Shown: positions 13,501 to 29,400 of the stretch, in pieces
How the letters are laid out: each line of letters opens with the position of its first letter
Position numbering within the stretch: the first letter of the stretch is position 1
Program-made: the position numbers and the translations under genes
DNA from: Trichostrongylus colubriformis
Taxonomy: Eukaryota > Nematoda > Chromadorea > Rhabditida > Trichostrongylidae
DNA length: 64,000 nucleotides
Direction: 5' to 3'
NCBI GenBank assembly: GCA_963978905.1
Contig: OZ022260.1
Location: 335,725-399,724, forward strand
The notes under the pieces: model-generated
Told to the model about the DNA's origin: nothing
The model's input: the letters and a program-made list of their open reading frames with translations, nothing else
The model's database searches: none

Positions 13501-14979
13501 TGTGTACAAATGTGTACAAATGTGTACAGATGTGTACGGATGTGTACAAATGTGTTACAGATGTGTACAAATGTGTACAGATGTGTACAGATGTGTACGG
13601 ATGAGTACAGATGTGTACAAATGTGTACAAATGTGTACAAATGTGTACGGATGTGTACAAATGTGTACAGATGTGTACGGATGTGTACAAATGTGTTACA
13701 GATGTGTACAAATGTGTACAGATGTGTACGGATGTGTACAAATGTGTTACAGATGTGTACAAATGTGTACAGATGTGTACAGATGTGTACGGATGTGTAC
13801 AAATGTGTACAGATGTGTACGGATGTGTACAAATGTGTTACAGATGTGTACAAATGTGTACAGATGTGTACAGATGTGTACAGATGTGTACAAATGTGTA
13901 CATATGTGTACAGATGTGTACAAATGTGTACAGATGTGTACAGATGTGTACAGATGTGTACGGATGTGTACAAATGTGTACAGATGTGTACAGATGTGTA
14001 CAAATGTGTACGGATGTGTACAAATGTGTACAGATGTGTACAGATGTGTACAAATGTGTACAGATGTGTACAAATGTGTACAGATGTGTACAAATGTGTA
14101 CATATGTGTACGGATGTGTACAAATGTGTACAGATGTGTACAGATGTGTACAGATATGTACGGATGTGTACAAATGTGTACAGATGTGTACAGATGTGTA
14201 CAGATGTGTACAAATGTGTACAAATGTGTACAAATGTGTACAGATGTGTACAAATGTGTACAGATGTGTACAGATGTGTACAAATGTGTACAGATGTGTA
14301 CAGATGTGTACAGATGTGTACAGATGTGTACAGATGTGTACAAATGTGTACATATGTGTACGAATGTGTACAAATGTGTACAGATGTGTACAGATGTGTA
14401 CAGATATGTACGGATGTGTACAAATGTGTACAGATGTGTACAGATGTGTACAGATGTGTACAAATGTGTACAAATGTGTACAGATGTGTACAGATGTGTA
14501 CAGATGTGTACAAATGTGTACATATGTGTACAGATGTGTACAAATGTGTACAGATGTGTACAGATGTGTACAGATGTGTACGGATGTGTACAAATGTGTA
14601 CAGATGTGTACAGATGTGTACAAATGTGTACGGATGTGTACAAATGTGCACAGATGTGTACAGATGTGGACAACTGTGTACAGATGTGTACAGATGTGTA
14701 CAAATGTGTACAGATGTGTACAGATGTGTACAGATGTGTACAAATGTGTACATATGTGTACAGATGTGTACAAATGTGTACAGATGTGTACAGATGTGTA
14801 CAGATGTGTACGGATGTGTACAAATGTGTACAGATGTGTACAGATGTGTACAAATGTGTACGGATGTGTACAAATGTGCACAGATGTGTACAGATGTGGA
14901 CAACTGTGTACAGATGTGTACAGATGTGTGCAGATGTGGAGAACTGTGTACAGATGCGGACAACTGTGTACAGATGTGT
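10531..14979 (+). repeat. Decanucleotide satellite array 3 (4,449 bp)
   Basis: GTACnnATGT decamers with 11-bp phase-shift units. It includes rare markers useful for alignment: GTACAAAAGT near 11,995, GTACCGATGT near 12,460, and GGATGAGTACAG near 12,492, 13,166 and 13,602. The three GATGAG markers start near-identical stretches, so the array has an internal higher-order repeat of roughly 430-670 bp. The 5' half recurs in array 5 at an offset of 9,250 bp, and the 3' part recurs in array 4 at an offset of 3,883 bp. No gene is present. Confidence 0.97.
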
Positions 14980-15897
14980 ATTTTTTGGCTCTGCCTGCTT
15001 GCTTTAATTTGCTTCATCAAAACCGTTTCTATGCAAATTCGAATCCGATTCGGCTTGCGCTACAGCTTCTCTGCGCTCTAGTCATAGCGTTAGAGACGCA
15101 GAATACGGTGCATTGACGGTGCCTCTTTACAAACGTTCGCTCTAATGAGGTGTCCATTATCTAAGGATATACAAAGCATACGTGATTCCAGTACTGGAGT
15201 ATGCGTCTTAGATTTGGAGTACCAACGTGTGGCAGACGAGTATCGTGAAAATATATATCTGCGACAGTTATCGGGATATATAAATTATATTTTATACCCA
15301 GCGTTGTTTTTCAATAGAATGTTTAATGTCCTGCATAATCCGTTATAAATTGACGTTGGGGAACAGGAAGGAATGTAACACCCAAATGCATTGTTCTGCC
15401 GCAAAGAATTTGTTTCCTTTGAAATAAAATTTGGAAAAGGACGATTAAATCTTTATGTCACACTAAATCGAACAAATCATCACGTTCAGTTCAATCAGTT
15501 TCAATCAACAAAGCAGCAACACGATGAAGACACAAAATTATGAAAGGTGAGTGCACGAAAACTCCAGTCAACTTAAAATATTTGTCGTCCTAAAATGTCT
15601 ATGTAGGACGGATACGAGAGTGAAGAGAGTCGGTTCATCACTTAATATATAGCAAACATAACTAGTAAATGTGAAATTTCACAGATGTGAATAGCTGTGC
15701 CAATAATATTTTCACAGAAATCATCAAGAATTATTGAAGATCACCGCAACTGAAAGCTAAACACATAACCGAATGTGGGTTATTGAAGAGATATGGAAAA
15801 GTGATTGGAACATTGGATTGGAGTGGAACATGGAGAAACACGAAAGAAAAGCGTAGAATTTCTATTTTTTCCGATCTCCCACCACTTTTATTCCACT
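14980..15897 (+). repeat. 918-bp spacer, copy 3
   Basis: Identical in length and, by eye, in sequence to the other spacers. It begins 5,367 bp after copy 2. Contains the 67-codon open frame at 15145-15348. Confidence 0.9.
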
Positions 15898-18862
15898 GTG
15901 CACAAATGTGTACATATGTGTACGGATGTGTACAAATGTGTACAGATGCGTACAGATGTGTACAGATGTGTACGGATGTGTACAAATGTGTACAGATGTG
16001 TACAGATGTGTACAGATGTGTACAAATGTGTACATATGTGTACGGATGTGTACAAATGTGTACAGATGTGTACAGATGTGTACAGATATGTACGGATGTG
16101 TACAAATGTGTACAGATGTGTACAGATGTGTACAGATGTGTACAAATGTGTACAAATGTGTACAAATGTGTACAAATGTGTACATATGTGTACGGATGTG
16201 TACAAATGTGTACAGATGTGTACAGATGTGTACAGATGTGTACGGATGTGTACAAATGTGTACAGATGTGTACAGATGTGTACAAATGTGTACAGATGTG
16301 TACAAATGTGTACAGATGTGTACAAATGTGTACATATGTGTACCGATGTGTACAAATGTGTACAGATGTGTACGGATGAGTACAGATGTGTACAAATGTG
16401 TACAAATGTGTACAAATGTGTACGGATGTGTACAAATGTGTACAGATGTGTACGGATGTGTACAAATGTGTTACAGATGTGTACAAATGTGTACAGATGT
16501 GTACGGATGTGTACAAATGTGTTACAGATGTGTACAAATGTGTACAGATGTGTACAGATGTGTACGGATGTGTACAAATGTGTACAGATGTGTACGGATG
16601 TGTACAAATGTGTTACAGATGTGTACAAATGTGTACAGATGTGTACAGATGTGTACAGATGTGTACAGATATGTACAAATGTGTACAGATGTGTACAAAT
16701 GTGTACAGATGTGTACAGATATGTACAAATGTGTACAGATGTGTACAAATGTGTACATATGTGTACGGATGTGTACAAATGTGTACAGATGTGTACAAAT
16801 GTGTACATATGTGTACGGATGTGTACAAATGTGTACAGATGTGTACAGATGTGTACAGATGTGTACGGATGTGTACAAATGTGTACAGATGTGTACAGAT
16901 GTGTACAAATGTGTACAGATGTGTACAAATGTGTACAGATGTGTACAAATGTGTACATATGTGTACAAATGTGTACAGATGTGTACGGATGTGTACAAAT
17001 GTGTTACAGATGTGTACAAATGTGTACAGATGTGTACAGATGTGTACGGATGAGTACAGATGTGTACAAATGTGTACAAATGTGTACAAATGTGTACGGA
17101 TGTGTACAAATGTGTACAGATGTGTACGGATGTGTACAAATGTGTTACAGATGTGTACAAATGTGTACAGATGTGTACGGATGTGTACAAATGTGTTACA
17201 GATGTGTACAAATGTGTACAGATGTGTACAGATGTGTACGGATGTGTACAAATGTGTACAGATGTGTACGGATGTGTACAAATGTGTTACAGATGTGTAC
17301 AAATGTGTACAGATGTGTACAAATGTGTACAAATGTGTACAGATGTGTACAGATGTGTACAGATGTGTACAAATGTGTACATATGTGTACAAATGTGTAC
17401 AAATGTGTACAGATGTGTACGGATGTGTACAAATGTGTTACAGATGTGTACAAATGTGTACAGATGTGTACAGATGTGTACGGATGAGTACAGATGTGTA
17501 CAAATGTGTACAAATGTGTACAAATGTGTACGGATGTGTACAAATGTGTACAGATGTGTACGGATGTGTACAAATGTGTTACAGATGTGTACAAATGTGT
17601 ACAGATGTGTACGGATGTGTACAAATGTGTTACAGATGTGTACAAATGTGTACAGATGTGTACAGATGTGTACGGATGTGTACAAATGTGTACAGATGTG
17701 TACGGATGTGTACAAATGTGTTACAGATGTGTACAAATGTGTACAGATGTGTACAGATGTGTACAGATGTGTACAAATGTGTACATATGTGTACAGATGT
17801 GTACAAATGTGTACAGATGTGTACAGATGTGTACAGATGTGTACGGATGTGTACAAATGTGTACAGATGTGTACAGATGTGTACAAATGTGTACGGATGT
17901 GTACAAATGTGTACAGATGTGTACAGATGTGTACAAATGTGTACAGATGTGTACAAATGTGTACAGATGTGTACAAATGTGTACATATGTGTACGGATGT
18001 GTACAAATGTGTACAGATGTGTACAGATGTGTACAGATATGTACGGATGTGTACAAATGTGTACAGATGTGTACAGATGTGTACAGATGTGTACAAATGT
18101 GTACAAATGTGTACAAATGTGTACAGATGTGTACAAATGTGTACAGATGTGTACAGATGTGTACAAATGTGTACAGATGTGTACAGATGTGTACAGATGT
18201 GTACAGATGTGTACAGATGTGTACAAATGTGTACATATGTGTACGAATGTGTACAAATGTGTACAGATGTGTACAGATGTGTACAGATATGTACGGATGT
18301 GTACAAATGTGTACAGATGTGTACAGATGTGTACAGATGTGTACAAATGTGTACAAATGTGTACAGATGTGTACAGATGTGTACAGATGTGTACAAATGT
18401 GTACATATGTGTACAGATGTGTACAAATGTGTACAGATGTGTACAGATGTGTACAGATGTGTACGGATGTGTACAAATGTGTACAGATGTGTACAGATGT
18501 GTACAAATGTGTACGGATGTGTACAAATGTGCACAGATGTGTACAGATGTGGACAACTGTGTACAGATGTGTACAGATGTGTACAAATGTGTACAGATGT
18601 GTACAGATGTGTACAGATGTGTACAAATGTGTACATATGTGTACAGATGTGTACAAATGTGTACAGATGTGTACAGATGTGTACAGATGTGTACGGATGT
18701 GTACAAATGTGTACAGATGTGTACAGATGTGTACAAATGTGTACGGATGTGTACAAATGTGCACAGATGTGTACAGATGTGGACAACTGTGTACAGATGT
18801 GTACAGATGTGTGCAGATGTGGAGAACTGTGTACAGATGCGGACAACTGTGTACAGATGTGT
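15898..18862 (+). repeat. Decanucleotide satellite array 4 (2,965 bp)
   Basis: Starts with the standard post-spacer decamers. From about 16.0 kb it follows array 3 from about 12.1 kb at a constant offset of 3,883 bp, including the GTACCGATGT and GATGAG markers. Relative to array 3, about 1.5 kb of 5' material is missing. This fits unequal exchange or a deletion after duplication of the spacer plus array. No gene is present. Confidence 0.97.
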
Positions 18863-19780
18863 ATTTTTTGGCTCTGCCTGCTTGCTTTAATTTGCTTCAT
18901 CAAAACCGTTTCTATGCAAATTCGAATCCGATTCGGCTTGCGCTACAGCTTCTCTGCGCTCTAGTCATAGCGTTAGAGACGCAGAATACGGTGCATTGAC
19001 GGTGCCTCTTTACAAACGTTCGCTCTAATGAGGTGTCCATTATCTAAGGATATACAAAGCATACGTGATTCCAGTACTGGAGTATGCGTCTTAGATTTGG
19101 AGTACCAACGTGTGGCAGACGAGTATCGTGAAAATATATATCTGCGACAGTTATCGGGATATATAAATTATATTTTATACCCAGCGTTGTTTTTCAATAG
19201 AATGTTTAATGTCCTGCATAATCCGTTATAAATTGACGTTGGGGAACAGGAAGGAATGTAACACCCAAATGCATTGTTCTGCCGCAAAGAATTTGTTTCC
19301 TTTGAAATAAAATTTGGAAAAGGACGATTAAATCTTTATGTCACACTAAATCGAACAAATCATCACGTTCAGTTCAATCAGTTTCAATCAACAAAGCAGC
19401 AACACGATGAAGACACAAAATTATGAAAGGTGAGTGCACGAAAACTCCAGTCAACTTAAAATATTTGTCGTCCTAAAATGTCTATGTAGGACGGATACGA
19501 GAGTGAAGAGAGTCGGTTCATCACTTAATATATAGCAAACATAACTAGTAAATGTGAAATTTCACAGATGTGAATAGCTGTGCCAATAATATTTTCACAG
19601 AAATCATCAAGAATTATTGAAGATCACCGCAACTGAAAGCTAAACACATAACCGAATGTGGGTTATTGAAGAGATATGGAAAAGTGATTGGAACATTGGA
19701 TTGGAGTGGAACATGGAGAAACACGAAAGAAAAGCGTAGAATTTCTATTTTTTCCGATCTCCCACCACTTTTATTCCACT
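18863..19780 (+). repeat. 918-bp spacer, copy 4
   Basis: Same sequence and orientation as the other copies, starting 3,883 bp after copy 3. Contains the 67-codon open frame at 19028-19231. Confidence 0.9.
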
Positions 19781-22700
19781 GTGCACAAATGTGTACATAT
19801 GTGTACGGATGTGTACAAATGTGTACAGATGCGTACAGATGTGTACAGATGTGTACGGATGTGTACAAATGTGTACAGATGTGTACAGATGTGTACAGAT
19901 GTGTACAAATGTGTACAAATGTGTACAAATGTGTACAGATGTGTACAAATGTGTACAGATGTGTACAGATGTGTACAGATGTGTACGGATGTGTACAAAT
20001 GTGTACAGGTGTGTACAGATGTGTACAAATGTGTACAGATGTGTACAAATGTGTACAGATGTGTACAAATGTGTACATATGTGTACGGATGTGTACAAAT
20101 GTGTACAGATGTGTACAGATGTGTACAGATGTGTACGGATGTGTACAAATGTGTACAGATGTGTACAGATGTGTACAGATGTGTACAAATGTGTACATAT
20201 GTGTACAAATGTGTACAGATGTGTACAAATGTGTACAGATGTGTACAGATGTGTACAAATGTGTACAGATGTGTACAGATGTGTACAGATGTGTACAGAT
20301 GTGTACAGATGTGTACGGATGTGTACAAATGTGTTACAGATGTGTACAAATGTGTACAGATGTGTACAGATGTGTACAGATGTGTACAGATGTGTACAGA
20401 TATGTACAAATGTGTACAGATGTGTACAAATGTGTACAGATGTGTACAGATGTGTACAAATGTGTACAGATGTGTACAGATGTGTACAAATGTGTACATA
20501 TGTGTACGGATGTGTACAAATGTGTACAGATGTGTACAGATGTGTACAGATGTGTACGGATGTGTACAAATGTGTACAGATGTGTACAGATGTGTACAGA
20601 TGTGTACAAATGTGTACATATGTGTACAAATGTGTACAGATGTGTACAAATGTGTACAGATGTGTACAGATGTGTACAAATGTGTACAGATGTGTACAGA
20701 TGTGTACAGATGTGTACAGATGTGTACAGATGTGTACGGATGTGTACAAATGTGTTACAGATGTGTACAAATGTGTACAGATGTGTACAGATGTGTACAG
20801 ATGTGTACAGATATGTACAAATGTGTACAGATGTGTACAAATGTGTACAGATGTGTACAGATGTGTACAAATGTGTACAGATGTGTACAGATGTGTACGG
20901 ATGTGTACAAATGTGTACAGATGTGTACAAATGTGTACAGATGTGTACAGATGTGTACAGATGTGTACAGATGTGTACAGATGTGTACGGATGTGTACAA
21001 ATGTGTTACAGATGTGTACAAATGTGTACAGATGTGTACAGATGTGTACAGATGTGTACAGATATGTACAAATGTGTACAGATGTGTACAAATGTGTACA
21101 GATGTGTACAGATGTGTACAAATGTGTACAGATGTGTACAGATGTGTACGGATGTGTACAAATGTGTACAGATGTGTACGGATGTGTACAAATGTGTTAC
21201 AGATGTGTACAAATGTGTACATATGTGTACGGATGTGTACAAAAGTGTACAGATGTGTACGGATGTGTACAAATGTGTACAGATGTGTACAGATGTGTAC
21301 AGATGTGTACGGATGTGTACAAATGTGTACAGATGTGTACAGATGTGTACAAATGTGTACAGATGTGTACAAATGTGTACAGATGTGTACAAATGTGTAC
21401 ATATGTGTACGGATGTGTACAAATGTGTACAGATGTGTACAGATGTGTACAGATATGTACGGATGTGTACAAATGTGTACAGATGTGTACAGATGTGTAC
21501 AGATGTGTACAAATGTGTACAAATGTGTACAAATGTGTACAAATGTGTACATATGTGTACGGATGTGTACAAATGTGTACAGATGTGTACAGATGTGTAC
21601 AGATGTGTACGGATGTGTACAAATGTGTACAGATGTGTACAGATGTGTACAAATGTGTACAGATGTGTACAAATGTGTACAGATGTGTACAAATGTGTAC
21701 ATATGTGTACCGATGTGTACAAATGTGTACAGATGTGTACGGATGAGTACAGATGTGTACAAATGTGTACAAATGTGTACAAATGTGTACGGATGTGTAC
21801 AAATGTGTACAGATGTGTACGGATGTGTACAAATGTGTTACAGATGTGTACAAATGTGTACAGATGTGTACGGATGTGTACAAATGTGTTACAGATGTGT
21901 ACAAATGTGTACAGATGTGTACAGATGTGTACGGATGTGTACAAATGTGTACAGATGTGTACGGATGTGTACAAATGTGTTACAGATGTGTACAAATGTG
22001 TACAGATGTGTACAGATGTGTACAGATGTGTACAGATATGTACAAATGTGTACAGATGTGTACAAATGTGTACAGATGTGTACAGATATGTACAAATGTG
22101 TACAGATGTGTACAAATGTGTACATATGTGTACGGATGTGTACAAATGTGTACAGATGTGTACAAATGTGTACATATGTGTACGGATGTGTACAAATGTG
22201 TACAGATGTGTACAGATGTGTACAGATGTGTACGGATGTGTACAAATGTGTACAGATGTGTACAGATGTGTACAAATGTGTACAGATGTGTACAAATGTG
22301 TACAGATGTGTACAAATGTGTACATATGTGTACAAATGTGTACAGATGTGTACGGATGTGTACAAATGTGTTACAGATGTGTACAAATGTGTACAGATGT
22401 GTACAGATGTGTACGGATGAGTACAGATGTGTACAAATGTGTACAAATGTGTACAAATGTGTACGGATGTGTACAAATGTGTACAGATGTGTACGGATGT
22501 GTACAAATGTGTTACAGATGTGTACAAATGTGTACAGATGTGTACGGATGTGTACAAATGTGTTACAGATGTGTACAAATGTGTACAGATGTGTACAGAT
22601 GTGTACGGATGTGTACAAATGTGTACAGATGTGTACGGATGTGTACAAATGTGTTACAGATGTGTACAAATGTGTACAGATGTGTACAGATGTGTACAGA

Positions 22701-25500
22701 TGTGTACAGATATGTACAAATGTGTACAGATGTGTACAAATGTGTACATATGTGTACGGATGTGTACAAATGTGTACAGATGTGTACAGATGTGTACAGA
22801 TGTGTACGGATGTGTACAAATGTGTACAGATGTGTACAGATGTGTACAGATGTGTACAAATGTGTACAAATGTGTACAGATGTGTACAGATGTGTACAGA
22901 TGTGTACAAATGTGTACATATGTGTACGGATGTGTACAAATGTGTACATATGTGTACAAATGTGTACATATGTGTACGGATGTGTACAAATGTGTACAGA
23001 TGTGTACAGATGTGTACAGATGTGTACAGATGTGTACAGATGTGTACGGATGTGTACAAATGTGTACAGATGTGTACGGATGTGTACAAATGTGTTACAG
23101 ATGTGTACAAATGTGTACAGATGTGTACAGATGTGTACAGATATGTACAAATGTGTACAGATGTGTACAGATGTGTACAGATGTGTACGGATGTGTACAG
23201 ATGTGTACAGATGTGTACAGATGTGTACGGATGTGTACAAATGTGTTACAGATGTGTACAAATGTGTACAGATGTGTACAGATGTGTACAGATGTGTACA
23301 GATATGTACAAATGTGTACAGATGTGTACAAATGTGTACAGATGTGTACAGATGTGTACAGATGTGTACAGATATGTACAAATGTGTACAGATGTGTACA
23401 AATGTGTACATATGTGTACGGATGTGTACAAATGTGTACAGATGTGTACAGATGTGTACAGATGTGTACAGATGTGTACAGATATGTACAAATGTGTACA
23501 GATGTGTACAAATGTGTACATATGTGTACGGATGTGTACAAATGTGTACAGATGTGTACAGATGTGTACAGATGTGTACGGATGTGTACAAATGTGTACA
23601 GATGTGTACAGATGTGTACAAATGTGTACAGATGTGTACAGATGTGTACGGATGAGTACAGATGTGTACAAATGTGTACAAATGTGTACAAATGTGTACG
23701 GATGTGTACAAATGTGTACAGATGTGTACGGATGTGTACAAATGTGTTACAGATGTGCACAAATGTGTACATATGTGTACGGATGTGTACAAATGTGTAC
23801 AGATGCGTACAGATGTGTACAGATGTGTACGGATGTGTACAAATGTGTACAGATGTGTACAGATGTGTACAGATGTGTACAAATGTGTACAAATGTGTAC
23901 AAATGTGTACAGATGTGTACAAATGTGTACAGATGTGTACAGATGTGTACAGATGTGTACGGATGTGTACAAATGTGTACAGGTGTGTACAGATGTGTAC
24001 AAATGTGTACAGATGTGTACAAATGTGTACAGATGTGTACAAATGTGTACATATGTGTACGGATGTGTACAAATGTGTACAGATGTGTACAGATGTGTAC
24101 AGATGTGTACGGATGTGTACAAATGTGTACAGATGTGTACAGATGTGTACAGATGTGTACAAATGTGTACATATGTGTACAAATGTGTACAGATGTGTAC
24201 AAATGTGTACAGATGTGTACAGATGTGTACAAATGTGTACAGATGTGTACGGATGTGTACAAATGTGTTACAGATGTGTACAAATGTGTACAGATGTGTA
24301 CAGATGTGTACGGATGTGTACAAATGTGTACAGATGTGTACGGATGTGTACAAATGTGTTACAGATGTGTACAAATGTGTACAGATGTGTACAGATGTGT
24401 ACAGATGTGTACAAATGTGTACATATGTGTACAGATGTGTACAAATGTGTACAGATGTGTACAGATGTGTACAGATGTGTACGGATGTGTACAAATGTGT
24501 ACAGATGTGTACAGATGTGTACAAATGTGTACGGATGTGTACAAATGTGTACAGATGTGTACAGATGTGTACAAATGTGTACAGATGTGTACAAATGTGT
24601 ACAGATGTGTACAAATGTGTACATATGTGTACGGATGTGTACAAATGTGTACAGATGTGTACAGATGTGTACAGATATGTACGGATGTGTACAAATGTGT
24701 ACAGATGTGTACAGATGTGTACAGATGTGTACAAATGTGTACAAATGTGTACAAATGTGTACAGATGTGTACAAATGTGTACAGATGTGTACAGATGTGT
24801 ACAAATGTGTACAGATGTGTACAGATGTGTACAGATGTGTACAGATGTGTACAGATGTGTACAAATGTGTACATATGTGTACGAATGTGTACAAATGTGT
24901 ACAGATGTGTACAGATGTGTACAGATATGTACGGATGTGTACAAATGTGTACAGATGTGTACAGATGTGTACAGATGTGTACAAATGTGTACAAATGTGT
25001 ACAGATGTGTACAGATGTGTACAGATGTGTACAAATGTGTACATATGTGTACAGATGTGTACAAATGTGTACAGATGTGTACAGATGTGTACAGATGTGT
25101 ACGGATGTGTACAAATGTGTACAGATGTGTACAGATGTGTACAAATGTGTACGGATGTGTACAAATGTGCACAGATGTGTACAGATGTGGACAACTGTGT
25201 ACAGATGTGTACAGATGTGTACAAATGTGTACAGATGTGTACAGATGTGTACAGATGTGTACAAATGTGTACATATGTGTACAGATGTGTACAAATGTGT
25301 ACAGATGTGTACAGATGTGTACAGATGTGTACGGATGTGTACAAATGTGTACAGATGTGTACAGATGTGTACAAATGTGTACGGATGTGTACAAATGTGC
25401 ACAGATGTGTACAGATGTGGACAACTGTGTACAGATGTGTACAGATGTGTGCAGATGTGGAGAACTGTGTACAGATGCGGACAACTGTGTACAGATGTGT
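19781..25500 (+). repeat. Decanucleotide satellite array 5 (5,720 bp)
   Basis: Its first 2.6 kb repeats the start of array 3 (offset 9,250 bp). Its last roughly 1.2 kb repeats the end of array 4 (offset 6,638 bp). The middle resembles the middle of array 1. Around 23,756 a GTGCACAAATGTGTACATAT motif appears. This motif otherwise marks the array edge after a spacer, so an array start has been joined directly inside the array without the spacer. No gene is present. Confidence 0.97.
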
Positions 25501-26418
25501 ATTTTTTGGCTCTGCCTGCTTGCTTTAATTTGCTTCATCAAAACCGTTTCTATGCAAATTCGAATCCGATTCGGCTTGCGCTACAGCTTCTCTGCGCTCT
25601 AGTCATAGCGTTAGAGACGCAGAATACGGTGCATTGACGGTGCCTCTTTACAAACGTTCGCTCTAATGAGGTGTCCATTATCTAAGGATATACAAAGCAT
25701 ACGTGATTCCAGTACTGGAGTATGCGTCTTAGATTTGGAGTACCAACGTGTGGCAGACGAGTATCGTGAAAATATATATCTGCGACAGTTATCGGGATAT
25801 ATAAATTATATTTTATACCCAGCGTTGTTTTTCAATAGAATGTTTAATGTCCTGCATAATCCGTTATAAATTGACGTTGGGGAACAGGAAGGAATGTAAC
25901 ACCCAAATGCATTGTTCTGCCGCAAAGAATTTGTTTCCTTTGAAATAAAATTTGGAAAAGGACGATTAAATCTTTATGTCACACTAAATCGAACAAATCA
26001 TCACGTTCAGTTCAATCAGTTTCAATCAACAAAGCAGCAACACGATGAAGACACAAAATTATGAAAGGTGAGTGCACGAAAACTCCAGTCAACTTAAAAT
26101 ATTTGTCGTCCTAAAATGTCTATGTAGGACGGATACGAGAGTGAAGAGAGTCGGTTCATCACTTAATATATAGCAAACATAACTAGTAAATGTGAAATTT
26201 CACAGATGTGAATAGCTGTGCCAATAATATTTTCACAGAAATCATCAAGAATTATTGAAGATCACCGCAACTGAAAGCTAAACACATAACCGAATGTGGG
26301 TTATTGAAGAGATATGGAAAAGTGATTGGAACATTGGATTGGAGTGGAACATGGAGAAACACGAAAGAAAAGCGTAGAATTTCTATTTTTTCCGATCTCC
26401 CACCACTTTTATTCCACT
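25501..26418 (+). repeat. 918-bp spacer, copy 5
   Basis: Same sequence and orientation as the other copies, starting 6,638 bp after copy 4. Contains the 67-codon open frame at 25666-25869. Confidence 0.9.
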
Positions 26419-29400
26419 GTGCACAAATGTGTACATATGTGTACGGATGTGTACAAATGTGTACAGATGCGTACAGATGTGTACAGATGTGTACGGATGT
26501 GTACAAATGTGTACAGATGTGTACAGATGTGTACAGATGTGTACAAATGTGTACAAATGTGTACAAATGTGTACAGATGTGTACAAATGTGTACAGATGT
26601 GTACAGATGTGTACAGATGTGTACGGATGTGTACAAATGTGTACAGGTGTGTACAGATGTGTACAAATGTGTACAGATGTGTACAAATGTGTACAGATGT
26701 GTACAAATGTGTACATATGTGTACGGATGTGTACAAATGTGTACAGATGTGTACAGATGTGTACAGATGTGTACGGATGTGTACAAATGTGTACAGATGT
26801 GTACAGATGTGTACAGATGTGTACAAATGTGTACATATGTGTACAAATGTGTACAGATGTGTACAAATGTGTACAGATGTGTACAGATGTGTACAAATGT
26901 GTACAGATGTGTACAGATGTGTACAGATGTGTACAGATGTGTACAGATGTGTACGGATGTGTACAAATGTGTTACAGATGTGTACAAATGTGTACAGATG
27001 TGTACAGATGTGTACAGATGTGTACAGATGTGTACAGATATGTACAAATGTGTACAGATGTGTACAAATGTGTACAGATGTGTACAGATGTGTACAAATG
27101 TGTACAGATGTGTACAGATGTGTACAAATGTGTACATATGTGTACGGATGTGTACAAATGTGTACAGATGTGTACAGATGTGTACAGATGTGTACGGATG
27201 TGTACAAATGTGTACAGATGTGTACAGATGTGTACAGATGTGTACAAATGTGTACATATGTGTACAAATGTGTACAGATGTGTACAAATGTGTACAGATG
27301 TGTACAGATGTGTACAAATGTGTACAGATGTGTACAGATGTGTACAGATGTGTACAGATGTGTACAGATGTGTACGGATGTGTACAAATGTGTTACAGAT
27401 GTGTACAAATGTGTACAGATGTGTACAGATGTGTACAGATGTGTACAGATATGTACAAATGTGTACAGATGTGTACAAATGTGTACAGATGTGTACAGAT
27501 GTGTACAAATGTGTACAGATGTGTACAGATGTGTACGGATGTGTACAAATGTGTACAGATGTGTACAAATGTGTACAGATGTGTACAGATGTGTACAGAT
27601 GTGTACAGATGTGTACAGATGTGTACGGATGTGTACAAATGTGTTACAGATGTGTACAAATGTGTACAGATGTGTACAGATGTGTACAGATGTGTACAGA
27701 TATGTACAAATGTGTACAGATGTGTACAAATGTGTACAGATGTGTACAGATGTGTACAAATGTGTACAGATGTGTACAGATGTGTACGGATGTGTACAAA
27801 TGTGTACAGATGTGTACGGATGTGTACAAATGTGTTACAGATGTGTACAAATGTGTACATATGTGTACGGATGTGTACAAAAGTGTACAGATGTGTACGG
27901 ATGTGTACAAATGTGTACAGATGTGTACAGATGTGTACAGATGTGTACGGATGTGTACAAATGTGTACAGATGTGTACAGATGTGTACAAATGTGTACAG
28001 ATGTGTACAAATGTGTACAGATGTGTACAAATGTGTACATATGTGTACGGATGTGTACAAATGTGTACAGATGTGTACAGATGTGTACAGATATGTACGG
28101 ATGTGTACAAATGTGTACAGATGTGTACAGATGTGTACAGATGTGTACAAATGTGTACAAATGTGTACAAATGTGTACAAATGTGTACATATGTGTACGG
28201 ATGTGTACAAATGTGTACAGATGTGTACAGATGTGTACAGATGTGTACGGATGTGTACAAATGTGTACAGATGTGTACAGATGTGTACAAATGTGTACAG
28301 ATGTGTACAAATGTGTACAGATGTGTACAAATGTGTACATATGTGTACCGATGTGTACAAATGTGTACAGATGTGTACGGATGAGTACAGATGTGTACAA
28401 ATGTGTACAAATGTGTACAAATGTGTACGGATGTGTACAAATGTGTACAGATGTGTACGGATGTGTACAAATGTGTTACAGATGTGTACAAATGTGTACA
28501 GATGTGTACGGATGTGTACAAATGTGTTACAGATGTGTACAAATGTGTACAGATGTGTACAGATGTGTACGGATGTGTACAAATGTGTACAGATGTGTAC
28601 GGATGTGTACAAATGTGTTACAGATGTGTACAAATGTGTACAGATGTGTACAGATGTGTACAGATGTGTACAGATATGTACAAATGTGTACAGATGTGTA
28701 CAAATGTGTACAGATGTGTACAGATATGTACAAATGTGTACAGATGTGTACAAATGTGTACATATGTGTACGGATGTGTACAAATGTGTACAGATGTGTA
28801 CAAATGTGTACATATGTGTACGGATGTGTACAAATGTGTACAGATGTGTACAGATGTGTACAGATGTGTACGGATGTGTACAAATGTGTACAGATGTGTA
28901 CAGATGTGTACAAATGTGTACAGATGTGTACAAATGTGTTACAAATGTGTTACAGATGTGTACAAATGTGTACATATGTGTACGGATGTGTACAAATGTG
29001 TACAAATGTGTACAGATGTGTACAGATGTGTACAAATGTGTACAGATGTGTACGGATGTGTACAGATGTGTACAGATGTGTACGGATGAGTACAGATGTG
29101 TACAGATGTGTACAAATGTGTACAAATGTGTACAAATGTGTACGGATGTGTACAAATGTGTACAGATGTGTACAAATGTGTACAGATGTGTACGGATGTG
29201 TACAAATGTGTTACAGATGTGTACAAATGTGTACAGATGTGTACAGATGTGTACAGATGTGTACGGATGTGTACAAATGTGTTACAGATGTGTACAAATG
29301 TGTACAGATGTGTACAGATGTGTACAGATGTGTACAGATATGTACAAATGTGTACAGATGTGTACAAATGTGTTACAGATGTGTACAAATGTGTACAGAT

